The notes under the pieces were generated by a model. That model saw nothing but the letters and a program-made list of their open reading frames with translations. It was not told the origin of the DNA and did not search any database. 64,000 nucleotides of DNA from Konateibacter massiliensis (GTDB lineage Bacteria > Bacillota > Clostridia > Lachnospirales > Lachnospiraceae). Positions 16,334-24,341 of this stretch are shown piece after piece. Both the position numbers and the translations under genes were made by a program. Within the stretch, counting starts at the first letter, position 1; each line of letters opens with the position of its first letter. The DNA lies in NCBI RefSeq assembly GCF_900184995.1, contig NZ_LT860099.1:1393931-1457930 (forward strand), written 5' to 3'.

Positions 16334-16984
16334 ATGATTAAACTGATTGCCTTTGACCTTGACGGAACAATATGTGATTCTCTTTCGCTCTGCACTCATG
16401 CTTTCCGCAAAGCGGTTTCTCCTTATGCGGGCCATGAATTGAGTGACGAAGAAATCTTTCGTACCTTTGGCCTGAATGAAACGGGAATGATAAAAGCCAT
16501 TATAGAAAAAAATTGGGAAGACGCTTTGCAAGATTTTTACACTTACTATGAAGAATTCCATTACATGTGTACCTCTTGCTTTTCCGGTATTCCCGAGCTT
16601 ATTGGCTTTTTAAAAGAAAAAGGCATCACAGTTTCCCTGATTACTGGCAAGGGAGAAAAAAGCTGTCACATGACCCTTCAAAAGCTTGAACTTGATAACG
16701 CTTTTTCAGACGTGCTGTGCGGCAACGACCACGCCCACAATAAGGCTGAAAATATGCAGCTTTTGATTGATAAATACGCGCTGGCAAAAGACGAATTTTT
16801 ATATATCGGCGATGCCATCACAGATGTTACCGCTTGCAAAAGTATCGGGATTACTTGCCTTTCTGCTGCTTGGCAGGAAGTGAGCAATGTGGAAAATCTT
16901 CGGCTGGAAAATTCTCCTTATGTTTTTGAGAGTGTGGAGGACGTGAGGGAGTTTTTAGCAGAAAGACTCTCATCTGATATTTAA
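16334..16984 (+). CDS. HAD-family phosphatase (phosphoglycolate phosphatase-like)
   Basis: This 216-residue protein is a HAD-superfamily hydrolase with a helical cap (subfamily IA). Motif I is FDLDGTICDS (8-17). Motif II lies in ISLITGKG-type sequence (VSLITGKG near 103). The motif III and IV region is YIGDAITDVTACKSIGI near 157. Such enzymes hydrolyse small phosphomonoesters such as phosphoglycolate, or pyrophosphate. The start at 16334 lies one base after the argS stop, with GAAAGGA at the argS end as ribosome site, so translation is probably coupled to argS. The substrate cannot be assigned. A terminator follows at once. Confidence 0.87.
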   Translation: MIKLIAFDLDGTICDSLSLCTHAFRKAVSPYAGHELSDEEIFRTFGLNETGMIKAIIEKNWEDALQDFYTYYEEFHYMCTSCFSGIPELIGFLKEKGITVSLITGKGEKSCHMTLQKLELDNAFSDVLCGNDHAHNKAENMQLLIDKYALAKDEFLYIGDAITDVTACKSIGITCLSAAWQEVSNVENLRLENSPYVFESVEDVREFLAERLSSDI

Positions 16985-17025
16985 AATAAGGCAGCTACCC
17001 ATCACGGATAGCTGCCTTATTTTCT
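16983..17025 (+). terminator. Bidirectional terminator
   Basis: AAAATAAGGCAGCTA (16983-16997) pairs with TAGCTGCCTTATTTT (17009-17023) as a perfect 15-bp stem with A and T tracts on both sides. It closes the argS operon and the convergent thiT transcript. Confidence 0.93.
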
Positions 17026-17050
17026 CTTCTTAAATACTTCTCTTTATAAC

Positions 17051-17737
17051 CTAAACCAAAACCTTCTCATCCACTGCAAAACCTTTTATATAAGTAAATG
17101 CATGTGCCACCGGCGGAATGGCTATAATAATCAGTGTCAAAACACCCTCAGCTCCGATTGTCATACCGTTGTATGCCAGAGAATAGGCAAGCGGTGACAT
17201 CGTTTCAGGCGCATACATTCCAAAGAAAATGACGCCGGACAAAACCGAGCAGATGTAGCGTCCGATTACGCCCACTGCGTAGCCTTTCAACAGTCCGTGC
17301 TTTTTATTGGAAAACAGACCGGAAAGCCCAAGTGCTCCGAATGCAAACATATAATCCAAAAGCATCTGCGGAAGGCTGATAATATAAGGGTCAATGATAA
17401 GCTGCAAAAATGCATAGGCAATACTTGTCATAAAACCGATTTTCAAGCCGTACCAGTATCCAATCAGGCAGATAAAGAGCATACTCATCAGTGTGATGGA
17501 GCCGCCCATCGGAAGTTTCAAAAATTTGATATTTGAGGTTACAATCGCGAGTGCCATTGCAAGCCCTGCAAATACCATAGATTTGGTATTAATCCGTCTC
17601 GTTTGCTCCTTCTTTCCGATAAAACCTGCTGCAATGATAAGTGCTGCTATTACAAGAATCAGCAGCACATAACCTGCACTTGTAATGGAATAGGTAACAT
17701 CTCCGTCTGCTACTACCTTTGTTACAAAAAATGACAT
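17051..17737 (-). CDS. thiT: Thiamine transporter ThiT (ECF S component)
   Basis: ThiT is the substrate-binding membrane subunit of an energy-coupling factor importer for thiamine. The 228-residue protein has about six membrane spans. The recognisable core is NTKSMVFAGLAMALAIVTSN followed by KFLKLPMGGSITLMSMLFIC and IGYWYGLKIGFMTSIAYAFL. It starts with an extra N-terminal span (YVLLILVIAALIIAAGFI). It lacks its own EcfA/EcfT genes here, which are usually shared. An AAGGAGG site lies before the ATG. The upstream TPP riboswitch confirms thiamine as the ligand. Confidence 0.95.
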   Translation of the reverse strand: MSFFVTKVVADGDVTYSITSAGYVLLILVIAALIIAAGFIGKKEQTRRINTKSMVFAGLAMALAIVTSNIKFLKLPMGGSITLMSMLFICLIGYWYGLKIGFMTSIAYAFLQLIIDPYIISLPQMLLDYMFAFGALGLSGLFSNKKHGLLKGYAVGVIGRYICSVLSGVIFFGMYAPETMSPLAYSLAYNGMTIGAEGVLTLIIIAIPPVAHAFTYIKGFAVDEKVLV

Positions 17738-17745
17738 AAAAAAAT

Positions 17746-17771
17746 CCTCCTTAAGTAAATGAACTTGGAGG
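17746..17771 (-). promoter_or_regulatory. Stem that can mask the thiT ribosome site
   Basis: On the minus strand CCTCCAAGT (17771-17763) can pair with ACTT-aa-GGAGG (17756-17746), which contains the thiT ribosome site. The adjacent CCCCT could instead pair with AGGGG of the riboswitch. This suggests translational control by TPP, an inference from pairing by eye. Confidence 0.5.
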
Positions 17772-17784
17772 GGCGTACTTTGGT

Positions 17785-17870
17785 ATTGCTTCCTTACGCC
17801 GGTATTACCCGGTTCAAGTCATGAGGGTCCGTACAAATGTACTATCTCAGCCAAAGGCTCCCCTAGCATT
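17785..17870 (-). promoter_or_regulatory. TPP riboswitch (THI element)
   Basis: On the minus strand the conserved blocks are GGGGAGCC, GGCTGAGATAGTAC, ACCCT, GACTTGAACCGGGTAATACC and GGCGTAAGGAAGC. The P1 stem is closed by TGCT and AGCA. These match the thiamine-pyrophosphate aptamer throughout. It lies in the 5' leader of thiT, so high TPP should switch the transporter off. Confidence 0.97.
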
Positions 17871-17897
17871 AAAATGCTATGTAATTGTTTCACCCCT

Positions 17898-17926
17898 ACT
17901 ATACTTTGATTTTGGGTAATTGTCAA
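17898..17926 (-). promoter_or_regulatory. Promoter of the thiT riboswitch transcript
   Basis: A perfect TTGACA (17926-17921) and TATAGT (17903-17898) are spaced by exactly 17 bases on the minus strand, about 28 bases before the aptamer. Confidence 0.9.
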
Positions 17927-18042
17927 TAACCCCTTAATGATTCTTTAAGAAATTTCACCCTTTCATTCTCCGGCAAAAGAGTTTATAATACTATGGGGTA
18001 ATGAAAATTACAGAATGTTCCATTACAAGGAGGGAAACTATT

Positions 18043-19059
18043 TTGAAGCTTTTATCTATTGCAATTCCTTGCTATAATTCACAAAACTATATGAGAACTT
18101 GTATCGACTCACTGCTGCTTGGCGGAGAAGATGTTGAAATCATTATCGTAAATGACGGTTCATCCGATCAGACGGCTGATATTGCGAATGAATATGCCAA
18201 GGCTCATCCCACTATTATAAAGGCAATTCACCAGCCAAACGGCGGACATGGTGAGGCTGTAAATACAGGAATCAAAAATGCTACCGGACTCTATTTTAAG
18301 GTAGTTGACAGTGACGACTGGGTAAATGATCAGGCCTACTTTAAAATTCTTGAGACTCTTCGAAATATCGTACGAGGAAATCAAGCACTGGATATGCTGA
18401 TCAGCAATTTCGTCTACGAAAAACAGGGTGCGACTCATAAAAAGGTCATGAGCTATAAGAGTGCCTTTCCACAGAATAAAATTTTTACATGGAACGAGGT
18501 AAAGCATCTTCACAGAGGACAGTATATCCTAATGCACTCCGTAATCTACCGCACCCAGCTTTTGATTGACTGCGGACTGGAGCTGCCAAAGCATACGTTT
18601 TATGTGGATAATCTGTTTGTATACCAGCCTCTTCCATTTGTAAAGACGATGTATTATCTGAATGTGAATTTCTACCGTTATTTTATCGGACGAGATGACC
18701 AATCCGTACATGAGAGCGTTATGATCGGACGTATCGATCAACAGATTTTGGTAAACAAGCTGATGATTGATTCCTATGATTTGTTTAAGCTGACTGATCG
18801 AAAGCTTCGCAAATACATGATTAGTTACATCGAGATTATCACAACAATCTCCTCTGTTCTCTTAATCCGTTCCGGTACAGATGAGAATTTTGAGAAGAAG
18901 CAAGAGCTCTGGCGCTACTTAAAAAAACAGAACCGACACCTCTACTATAAGCTTCGCTTCGGTCTGCTCGGACGCTATGTAAATCTTCCGGGCAAAGGGG
19001 GACGTAAGATGTCCATTGCCGGTTACAAGCTCACGCAAAAGTTTTTTGGATTTAATTAA
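18043..19059 (+). CDS. Family 2 glycosyltransferase
   Basis: This 338-residue protein is a GT-A-fold glycosyltransferase of family 2, which transfers sugars from nucleotide donors to cell-surface glycans or lipids. The N-terminal fold is clear: LLSIAIPCYNSQNYMRTCI, IIIVNDGSSDQTADIA, and the metal-binding FKVVDSDDWVND. The C-terminal 150 residues are not typical of any named subgroup. I place the start at the TTG at 18043, because AAGGAGGG (18027-18034) lies eight bases before it and the protein then begins right at the first beta strand; the ATG at 18001 lacks a ribosome site. It is a single-gene unit. Acceptor and sugar are unknown. Confidence 0.9.
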   Translation: MKLLSIAIPCYNSQNYMRTCIDSLLLGGEDVEIIIVNDGSSDQTADIANEYAKAHPTIIKAIHQPNGGHGEAVNTGIKNATGLYFKVVDSDDWVNDQAYFKILETLRNIVRGNQALDMLISNFVYEKQGATHKKVMSYKSAFPQNKIFTWNEVKHLHRGQYILMHSVIYRTQLLIDCGLELPKHTFYVDNLFVYQPLPFVKTMYYLNVNFYRYFIGRDDQSVHESVMIGRIDQQILVNKLMIDSYDLFKLTDRKLRKYMISYIEIITTISSVLLIRSGTDENFEKKQELWRYLKKQNRHLYYKLRFGLLGRYVNLPGKGGRKMSIAGYKLTQKFFGFN

Positions 19060-19086
19060 ATGAAATAAGAGTCTTTTCTTTTCATA

Positions 19087-19123
19087 AAAAGTGGCTGTCG
19101 CGATTGCAACAGCCACTTTTTTT
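19087..19123 (+). terminator. Bidirectional terminator
   Basis: AAAAGTGGCTGT (19087-19098) pairs with ACAGCCACTTTT (19109-19120), followed by more T. It serves the glycosyltransferase gene and probably the convergent PAP2 gene. Confidence 0.9.
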
Positions 19124-19172
19124 ATTATCTCAAACGAGCAAATCAGCTATCCGCTTCCTCTCGTCACATTTC

Positions 19173-19841
19173 TTAAGATAACGTTCTCTGGTATTCATTC
19201 TCCTTATCATTGGAGAATACCCAATCGTTATGGTAAACAAGAACATAGGCAATTCCCGCCATAATAAACGCCGTAATCATATCAAATATCGAATGCTGTT
19301 TGAGTAGCACTGTCGACATGATAATCAGCATCATCAAGACAAAGGACGCCGTACAAAGTCCTTTCTTCTTGTTCAGTCTCTCACTTTTTATAATCGCAAG
19401 GTGAGTACCGATGGAATTATAAACGTGGATACTTGGAAACAGGTTTGTAGGAGTATCTGCCTTATATAATCCGGCGACTGCCTGCGTAAATATATTATCA
19501 CGCGCAAAGGTTACCGGACGCAGCAAATGCCCGTTAGGATACACCGTAGATATAATCAAAAATATGGTCATACCTGAAAATAAAAACAAACACATCTTGT
19601 GATAGCTCTTTATATCATTGAAAAAGAAAAATAAAAAAGTGGCTGCTACATATCCAAACCATAATAAATAAGGAACGATAAATACCTCATTAAAAGGAAT
19701 TTTGTCGTCAATATCCATATGGATAACGTGATAGCTTTTTACACTCCGTCTTTCCAGCCAGAAAAACCACGGCAAATAAATGCCTGCATAAGCCCAGGTC
19801 ACTGCATGTTTATATTTCTTCAAAAACTCCTTCAAATTCAT
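19173..19841 (-). CDS. PAP2-superfamily membrane phosphatase
   Basis: This 222-residue membrane protein is of the PAP2 (phosphatidic acid phosphatase type 2) superfamily, with about six spans. The phosphatase signature is present in the later half: NLFPSIHVYNSIGTHLAI (PSxH-like motif) and KQHSIFDMITAFIMAGIAY (the closing H..D motif). Family members remove phosphate from lipid phosphates or act as inositol- or phospho-transferases. The ATG at 19841 follows AAAGGTTGG; the longer frame would start at a TTG. It lies downstream of the lipid-kinase gene on the same strand, 97 bp apart, so the two could act on the same lipid pool (inference). Confidence 0.82.
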   Translation of the reverse strand: MNLKEFLKKYKHAVTWAYAGIYLPWFFWLERRSVKSYHVIHMDIDDKIPFNEVFIVPYLLWFGYVAATFLFFFFNDIKSYHKMCLFLFSGMTIFLIISTVYPNGHLLRPVTFARDNIFTQAVAGLYKADTPTNLFPSIHVYNSIGTHLAIIKSERLNKKKGLCTASFVLMMLIIMSTVLLKQHSIFDMITAFIMAGIAYVLVYHNDWVFSNDKENEYQRTLS

Positions 19842-19938
19842 AAATACCAACCTTTCAAAGAATGGAATTTCACCCTAATCTGGATTATAGCACACTGTTT
19901 TTACAGAAACAACCACTTACTCTCAAGTTTACAAAGTC

Positions 19939-20862
19939 TTAAACATTTCTTGCTATAATCGTAAGCTTCTCATTCAAAGTATGAACCGAAATCTCATTTT
20001 GCATTCCCATACTTTCACCATCCGTATGAACATTCATTTTTCTGGAGGTCTTGATTGTTATTTCATTGCAGCGTATCATGTCCACCCCACGAGATTTTGT
20101 GTGTTTTCCAAAATAGGCTGACGGCAGAAGGCAAAGCAATTTCAGCTTTTTGAGGTTCTTCACCACACAAACATCTATTTTTCCATCATTATAACTGGCT
20201 TTTGGGCAGATCATCAGCCCACCCCCCTCATATTTATGTATATGCGAGGATATGAAATATATTCCTTTATAGCTTCTTTTTTGCTTTCCGTCAATTAAAA
20301 TTTCTGAACTTGGCATTTGAAATAACAGAATTTGCTTCAATGCAATCAATACATAAGTCAGTTTGCCAAGCTTTAATGTATTTAAAACCTTCTTTATTTT
20401 AGAATCCAGTGCCTCCTCACAAATAGAAGCATCAAGACCAATTCCGTTGCTCACAACAAATCTTCTTTTCCCTTTTTTTGTTCTTACCTCTCCGATATCC
20501 ATTTGAATAAAATATTTCGGACTTAATATATTTAAAATTGCCTTCTTTGGATCTGTCGGAAGCCCCAGGCTTCTCGCCAAATCATTGCTTGAGCCGGTCG
20601 GAATATAGCCGAGGATTACATGTTCAAAATCCCCAATCCCCTCTACAACCTCATTTACTGTTCCGTCTCCGCCCAACACGACAATTCTTATATTTTGCTC
20701 TGTAAAAGTGAGGTCTTCCGCTATTTTGGTCGCATGTCCTTTGTATTCCGTAAAATACGTCTCATATGCGGTCCCCTGTTCCTGCAAAACCTCCTCGATT
20801 TTTCCCCATATTACTCTTGCATAACCCGATTTTGAATGTAAATTGACAATAAAATGCAGCAT
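19939..20862 (-). CDS. Diacylglycerol/lipid kinase family protein (YegS-like)
   Basis: This 307-residue protein belongs to the DAGK/YegS lipid-kinase family, which phosphorylates diacylglycerol or related lipids with ATP. The nucleotide-binding motif GGDGTVNEVVEG (near 60-71) and the following GYIPTGSSNDLARSLGLP are intact. The C-terminal beta-sandwich domain ends with DGESMG, as expected. The start is the ATG at 20862 with AAGGAGGAACAAGGAGT upstream; the longer open frame to 20925 has no ribosome site. It probably shares a transcript with the PAP2 gene. Confidence 0.92.
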   Translation of the reverse strand: MLHFIVNLHSKSGYARVIWGKIEEVLQEQGTAYETYFTEYKGHATKIAEDLTFTEQNIRIVVLGGDGTVNEVVEGIGDFEHVILGYIPTGSSNDLARSLGLPTDPKKAILNILSPKYFIQMDIGEVRTKKGKRRFVVSNGIGLDASICEEALDSKIKKVLNTLKLGKLTYVLIALKQILLFQMPSSEILIDGKQKRSYKGIYFISSHIHKYEGGGLMICPKASYNDGKIDVCVVKNLKKLKLLCLLPSAYFGKHTKSRGVDMIRCNEITIKTSRKMNVHTDGESMGMQNEISVHTLNEKLTIIARNV

Positions 20863-20953
20863 ACTCCTTGTTCCTCCTTCATTCGCTCCTTTTTTAATAG
20901 TAGCATTTTCTGCTTTTTCGGTCAACTGGTTAAAGATTGGAAGTAAATTTAAT

Positions 20954-21090
20954 GAGGTATTCCACGAGCTTAGTATTTATGGTATAATAATCGCGCTTAG
21001 CGAGGTACTTTCGAGCTTAGCAAGATATAATACCTAAATCCTTAGCGAGGTGTTTCACGAGCTTAGTATTTATGGTATATTATTTAATAG
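20954..21090 (+). repeat. Three-unit tandem repeat upstream of pfp
   Basis: Three units of 48, 45 and 44 bp start at 20954, 21002 and 21047. Each opens with GAGGTA or GAGGTG, carries CGAGCTTAG at a fixed place, and contains a TATAATA- or TATATTA-like block. Units 1 and 3 share CGAGCTTAGTATTTATGGTA exactly. The -10-like boxes suggest a repeated promoter or protein-binding array. Confidence 0.8.
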
Positions 21091-21142
21091 AACAAGAATA
21101 CTATAAACGAAATGTAAGAAAGATATTTATGAGGAAAATTGT

Positions 21143-22363
21143 ATGAAAAAAAATTTAATTGTAGGGCAGTCCGGCGGACCGACTGCTGTTATTAATTCCA
21201 GCTTGTATGGCGTTATTGCGGAGGCATTGAAATCTACCGATTCCATTGAGACTGTTTACGGCATGGAAAACGGAATTGAAGGATTTTTGAAGGGAAAGGT
21301 TATTCCGATTACCGGACAGTTTTCCGATGAAGAATTGAAGGTTATTCAGACAACACCCGGGGCTTATCTTGGCTCCTGCCGCTATAAGCTTCCGGCTGAT
21401 TTGGAGAATGAGGTTTACCCAAAGCTTTTTCAGGAATTTGAGAAGCTGAATATCGGTTATTTTCTCTATATTGGCGGAAATGACTCAATGGATACCGTGA
21501 GCAAGCTCTCTCGATACGCAGAATCGATTCAAAGTTCTGTCCGTATTCTGGGAATTCCAAAGACAATTGACAACGACCTGGTATGCACTGACCATACCCC
21601 GGGCTTTGGAAGTGCCGCGAAATTCGTTGCCTCCTGCGTGAGAGAGATAGCTATTGATGCTTCTATCTACGATGCCAAGTCCGTTACCATTGTGGAAATT
21701 ATGGGACGCCATGCCGGATGGCTGACTGCTGCTTCCGTCCTTGCCCGAAAGTTTGAGCAGGACAACCCAGTGCTTATTTATCTTCCGGAATCCAACTTTG
21801 ACGAAGAAGACTTTTTAAAGGAGCTTGATCATCATCTGCAAACGAAGAAAAATCTTGTTGTATGCGTATCCGAGGGGCTTCACGATGCCTCAGGCACTTT
21901 TATCTGCGAGAAGGATGGCTGTGCGGGTGTTGACAGCTTCGGGCACAAGATGCTGGCAGGCTGCGGCAAATATTTGGAGGAGCTTGTAAAACAGCGTCTT
22001 AACATCAAGGTGCGCTCCGTTGAGTTAAATGTCGTACAGCGTTGCTCTTCTGCTCTTTTATCTGAAACTGATTTAAATGAGGCGGCATTAGCCGGACAGA
22101 CAGGCGTACAATCCGTTTTGAAGGGCGAAACCGGAAAAATGGTGGCATTTAAGAGAATATCTGATACACCTTATGAACTGACACTTGATTTGGTAGATGT
22201 CAATCAGGTGTGCAATCAAGAAAAAAAGGTGCCAAAGGAATGGATTACCAAAAATCAGACCGATATCGGTGAGGAATTTCTCTCCTATGTACGCCCTTTG
22301 ATTCAGGGAAATGTAACCATCCCTCATAAAGACGGCCTGCCTTTGTTTGCTTACCGTAAATAA
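21143..22363 (+). CDS. 6-phosphofructokinase, probably PPi-dependent
   Basis: This 406-residue enzyme phosphorylates fructose 6-phosphate in glycolysis. The family motifs are GQSGGPTAVINSS at the N-terminus, GGNDSMDTVSKL near 112, PKTIDNDL near 146 and MGRHAGWL near 189. An Asp at the second position of the GGND block and Lys in PKTIDND are the features usually linked to pyrophosphate rather than ATP use, so PPi-PFK is the likelier form; this should be tested. GAGGAAAATTGT precedes the ATG. The upstream tandem repeat probably shapes its expression. It is a single-gene unit with its own terminator. Confidence 0.92.
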   Translation: MKKNLIVGQSGGPTAVINSSLYGVIAEALKSTDSIETVYGMENGIEGFLKGKVIPITGQFSDEELKVIQTTPGAYLGSCRYKLPADLENEVYPKLFQEFEKLNIGYFLYIGGNDSMDTVSKLSRYAESIQSSVRILGIPKTIDNDLVCTDHTPGFGSAAKFVASCVREIAIDASIYDAKSVTIVEIMGRHAGWLTAASVLARKFEQDNPVLIYLPESNFDEEDFLKELDHHLQTKKNLVVCVSEGLHDASGTFICEKDGCAGVDSFGHKMLAGCGKYLEELVKQRLNIKVRSVELNVVQRCSSALLSETDLNEAALAGQTGVQSVLKGETGKMVAFKRISDTPYELTLDLVDVNQVCNQEKKVPKEWITKNQTDIGEEFLSYVRPLIQGNVTIPHKDGLPLFAYRK

Positions 22364-22386
22364 ATAGGAAAGAATGCATATCATTC

Positions 22387-22427
22387 AAAACAGCAGGGAC
22401 ACCTTCCGAGTGCTCCTGCTGTTTTAA
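22387..22427 (+). terminator. Bidirectional terminator
   Basis: AAAACAGCAGG (22387-22397) pairs with CCTGCTGTTTT (22415-22425). It closes the phosphofructokinase gene and the convergent gene at 22434. Confidence 0.88.
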
Positions 22428-22433
22428 AATTAA

Positions 22434-23039
22434 CTATTTTACAATTTCGTCAAAACTATTTAGCTCAAGGTCATCGTATGACTGCCCTATCTCACTTGAT
22501 TTTATATATTCCTCCATCTTCTTGTTAAGATTTTTGGAACTTGAATTTTGTATTGCTGCCTGGATGGCATCCGTATAAAGTCCTGCGCCTGTGGAAACCT
22601 CTCCACCTGATTGCCCTGACGTATCTGCTGAAGCAAGAACGCTTGCCTCTGCCGATGCCGCTGCAATCGCATTTGCCTTTTCCGTATCTGACTTCGCCGA
22701 TTTTAATGCTCGCTCCAGATTCTCCCTTATCCTGTTAGCATTTACCGCTTTCCGGTACATATCAGGACTTTTTTCTTTTAGATATTGCATCTCTTCTTTC
22801 GTTACACTTTTTCCGCACGCAATCTTTCTCGCAATGATTTCAGGAGACATTTTTTTCTTGCTTCCTGCTTTCATTTGATCAAACAGGGATACTCTCTCCA
22901 ATTTCACGGTCTGACTGCTTTTTGCAGAAGTGCCGGTAACTGTACCGCCGATTGATACAGCATTTGTACTTGACAGACCATTTTGATTATCCGGATTATG
23001 CTTTGAATAAAAGCTTCTGGCGTCAATATTGATATTCAT
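22434..23039 (-). CDS. Uncharacterised 201-residue helical protein
   Basis: I do not recognise this family. The protein is 201 residues and has no signal peptide or membrane span. The first 55 residues look unstructured (rich in N, S, T and G). A basic segment, QMKAGSKKKMSPEIIARKIA, comes next. A long Ala/Glu/Lys-rich helical segment follows at about 90-135 (RALKSAKSDTEKANAIAAAS). The layout of disordered N-terminus plus coiled helix resembles small cytoplasmic proteins of motile or sporulating Clostridia, but no function can be given. GGGAGAGG precedes the ATG. It follows the spore-protein gene on the same strand after 83 bp. Confidence 0.7.
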   Translation of the reverse strand: MNINIDARSFYSKHNPDNQNGLSSTNAVSIGGTVTGTSAKSSQTVKLERVSLFDQMKAGSKKKMSPEIIARKIACGKSVTKEEMQYLKEKSPDMYRKAVNANRIRENLERALKSAKSDTEKANAIAAASAEASVLASADTSGQSGGEVSTGAGLYTDAIQAAIQNSSSKNLNKKMEEYIKSSEIGQSYDDLELNSFDEIVK

Positions 23040-23122
23040 AACTCATCCTCTCCCTTACATAACTTCATAGTTCATATCGTCATAAATATCAAAAACATAA
23101 CCTTTTTCAGAAAATCGTAAGG

Positions 23123-23320
23123 TTATCCCTCTTTTTTTTGCTCAAGGTGTCTTTTCCGATTCATGATACCACCGATTCGACCTGTCTCTTTTGCCGAAAG
23201 ACTTTTCCAGCCATCCTCTAACACTCTGTCCAGCAGCCCCAGCTCCTCCGCAATCTCATACTTCATTTTATCCTCCGGTGCTATATGGTTCAAATCAATT
23301 TTCTTCTCCGTTTTGCTCAT
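23123..23320 (-). CDS. Alpha/beta-type small acid-soluble spore protein
   Basis: These proteins coat spore DNA and protect it from UV and heat, and are degraded by the GPR protease at germination. The 65-residue chain carries the family pattern: MKYEIAEELGLLDRVLEDGW (including the GPR-site-like KYEIAEE), then LSAKETGRIGGIMNRKRHLE (the conserved G-x-x-GG-x-M block). It is a divergent member: WKSLSAKETG replaces the usual W-G-LTSRECG. AAAGGAG precedes the ATG. A sigma-G-like element may lie upstream (GAATA near 23370, CGATACT near 23353), but this is weak. It shows that the organism forms spores. Confidence 0.88.
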   Translation of the reverse strand: MSKTEKKIDLNHIAPEDKMKYEIAEELGLLDRVLEDGWKSLSAKETGRIGGIMNRKRHLEQKKEG

Positions 23321-23400
23321 AAAAAATACTCCTTTCGCTTCTGCTACTAGGAGTATCGCCGTTTTTCAGTAATTTATTCAATTTTTATTCCGCAAAAAGC

Positions 23401-24318
23401 TTATTCATAATCCAGCTTTAATACAATATTTTGCGGATAATCTCCAAAGGAATCACCGAAAATATTTACGCCGCCGATATGTTCGGCATCCTCCTTGATT
23501 CCTATTTTCACTGATATATAAGGGTTATCTGCCAAACGATAGTCGTTTATTGCCCTCTCACTTATCTTCTCTGTATCAATGAAGGTTCCTGCCTTTGTAA
23601 GCTGCCATGCCTTAAGCTGTCCGTACTGAGTATTTTTATCCGGCCACCAATCAGGATTTAGCTTTCCCCTTCTTCCTCCAAAATCACTCGGGCACTGCCA
23701 TGTTCCTGCCTCCATACCGTTAATCCAGACCGTAATGTCGGACTTGCAGTTTAAATCATAATCGGATGCCTCGGAGCATAACTCAACGGAAAGCTCTGCA
23801 AGCTTCACCTTACGGTTTTGTATTGCTGCATTCGGAAAACGATATTCCACATAGCCTGCGCCAAACCAGATGAGCTTTGCGGTCGTTCTGGCAGGATTGT
23901 AAAAGCATCTTGGCTCATCTTCGTCATCAATATGTCCTTTTTCATTTACAATACCGCAGGTCGGGGAAACCTTATAATCCACATAGTTTCCGATTGGCAT
24001 ACTGATCATCTCTGTTTTCTCATTGATGCTCTCCTCCATATCCAAGCGGATATGCAGGTCGTCAACCTGTTTGTAGCACACCTTCATAGAGCCTCTGATA
24101 CCCGGCTGCAAATCACAGTAAATTAAGCCTGCCTCCTCCAGCACTTTTACATTTAAGGCTGCCGTGGAAGCCGGAATATCTAACCTTTCCGCAATTTCAT
24201 TTACCTTTAGGCTCTCCTTACACAAAAGCTTTAATATATCAATCCTGACTTCCGATGCCAAAGCTCTTGCTGTTAAAACCAATCCCTCATCGTTCAGGTC
24301 CAAAGTTCTTTTCTCCAT
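23401..24318 (-). CDS. ArsR-type winged-helix transcriptional regulator
   Basis: This 305-residue protein starts with an ArsR/SmtB-type winged helix (15-90): ARALASEVRIDILKLLCKES, LKVNEIAERLDIPASTAALN and VKVLEEAGLIYCDLQPG. About 210 further residues form a large C-terminal domain, unusual for ArsR proteins, with beta-rich, carbohydrate-binding-like character (ITVWINGMEAGTWQCPSDFG). No metal-binding CxC motif of classical ArsR proteins is seen. Similar proteins in Clostridia are annotated as helix-turn-helix regulators, often near sugar genes. It lies 23 bp after nudC on the same strand and may be co-transcribed. Its ligand is unknown. Confidence 0.83.
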   Translation of the reverse strand: MEKRTLDLNDEGLVLTARALASEVRIDILKLLCKESLKVNEIAERLDIPASTAALNVKVLEEAGLIYCDLQPGIRGSMKVCYKQVDDLHIRLDMEESINEKTEMISMPIGNYVDYKVSPTCGIVNEKGHIDDEDEPRCFYNPARTTAKLIWFGAGYVEYRFPNAAIQNRKVKLAELSVELCSEASDYDLNCKSDITVWINGMEAGTWQCPSDFGGRRGKLNPDWWPDKNTQYGQLKAWQLTKAGTFIDTEKISERAINDYRLADNPYISVKIGIKEDAEHIGGVNIFGDSFGDYPQNIVLKLDYE

Positions 24319-24341
24319 CTGTTTCTCCCGTTATCCTAAAA

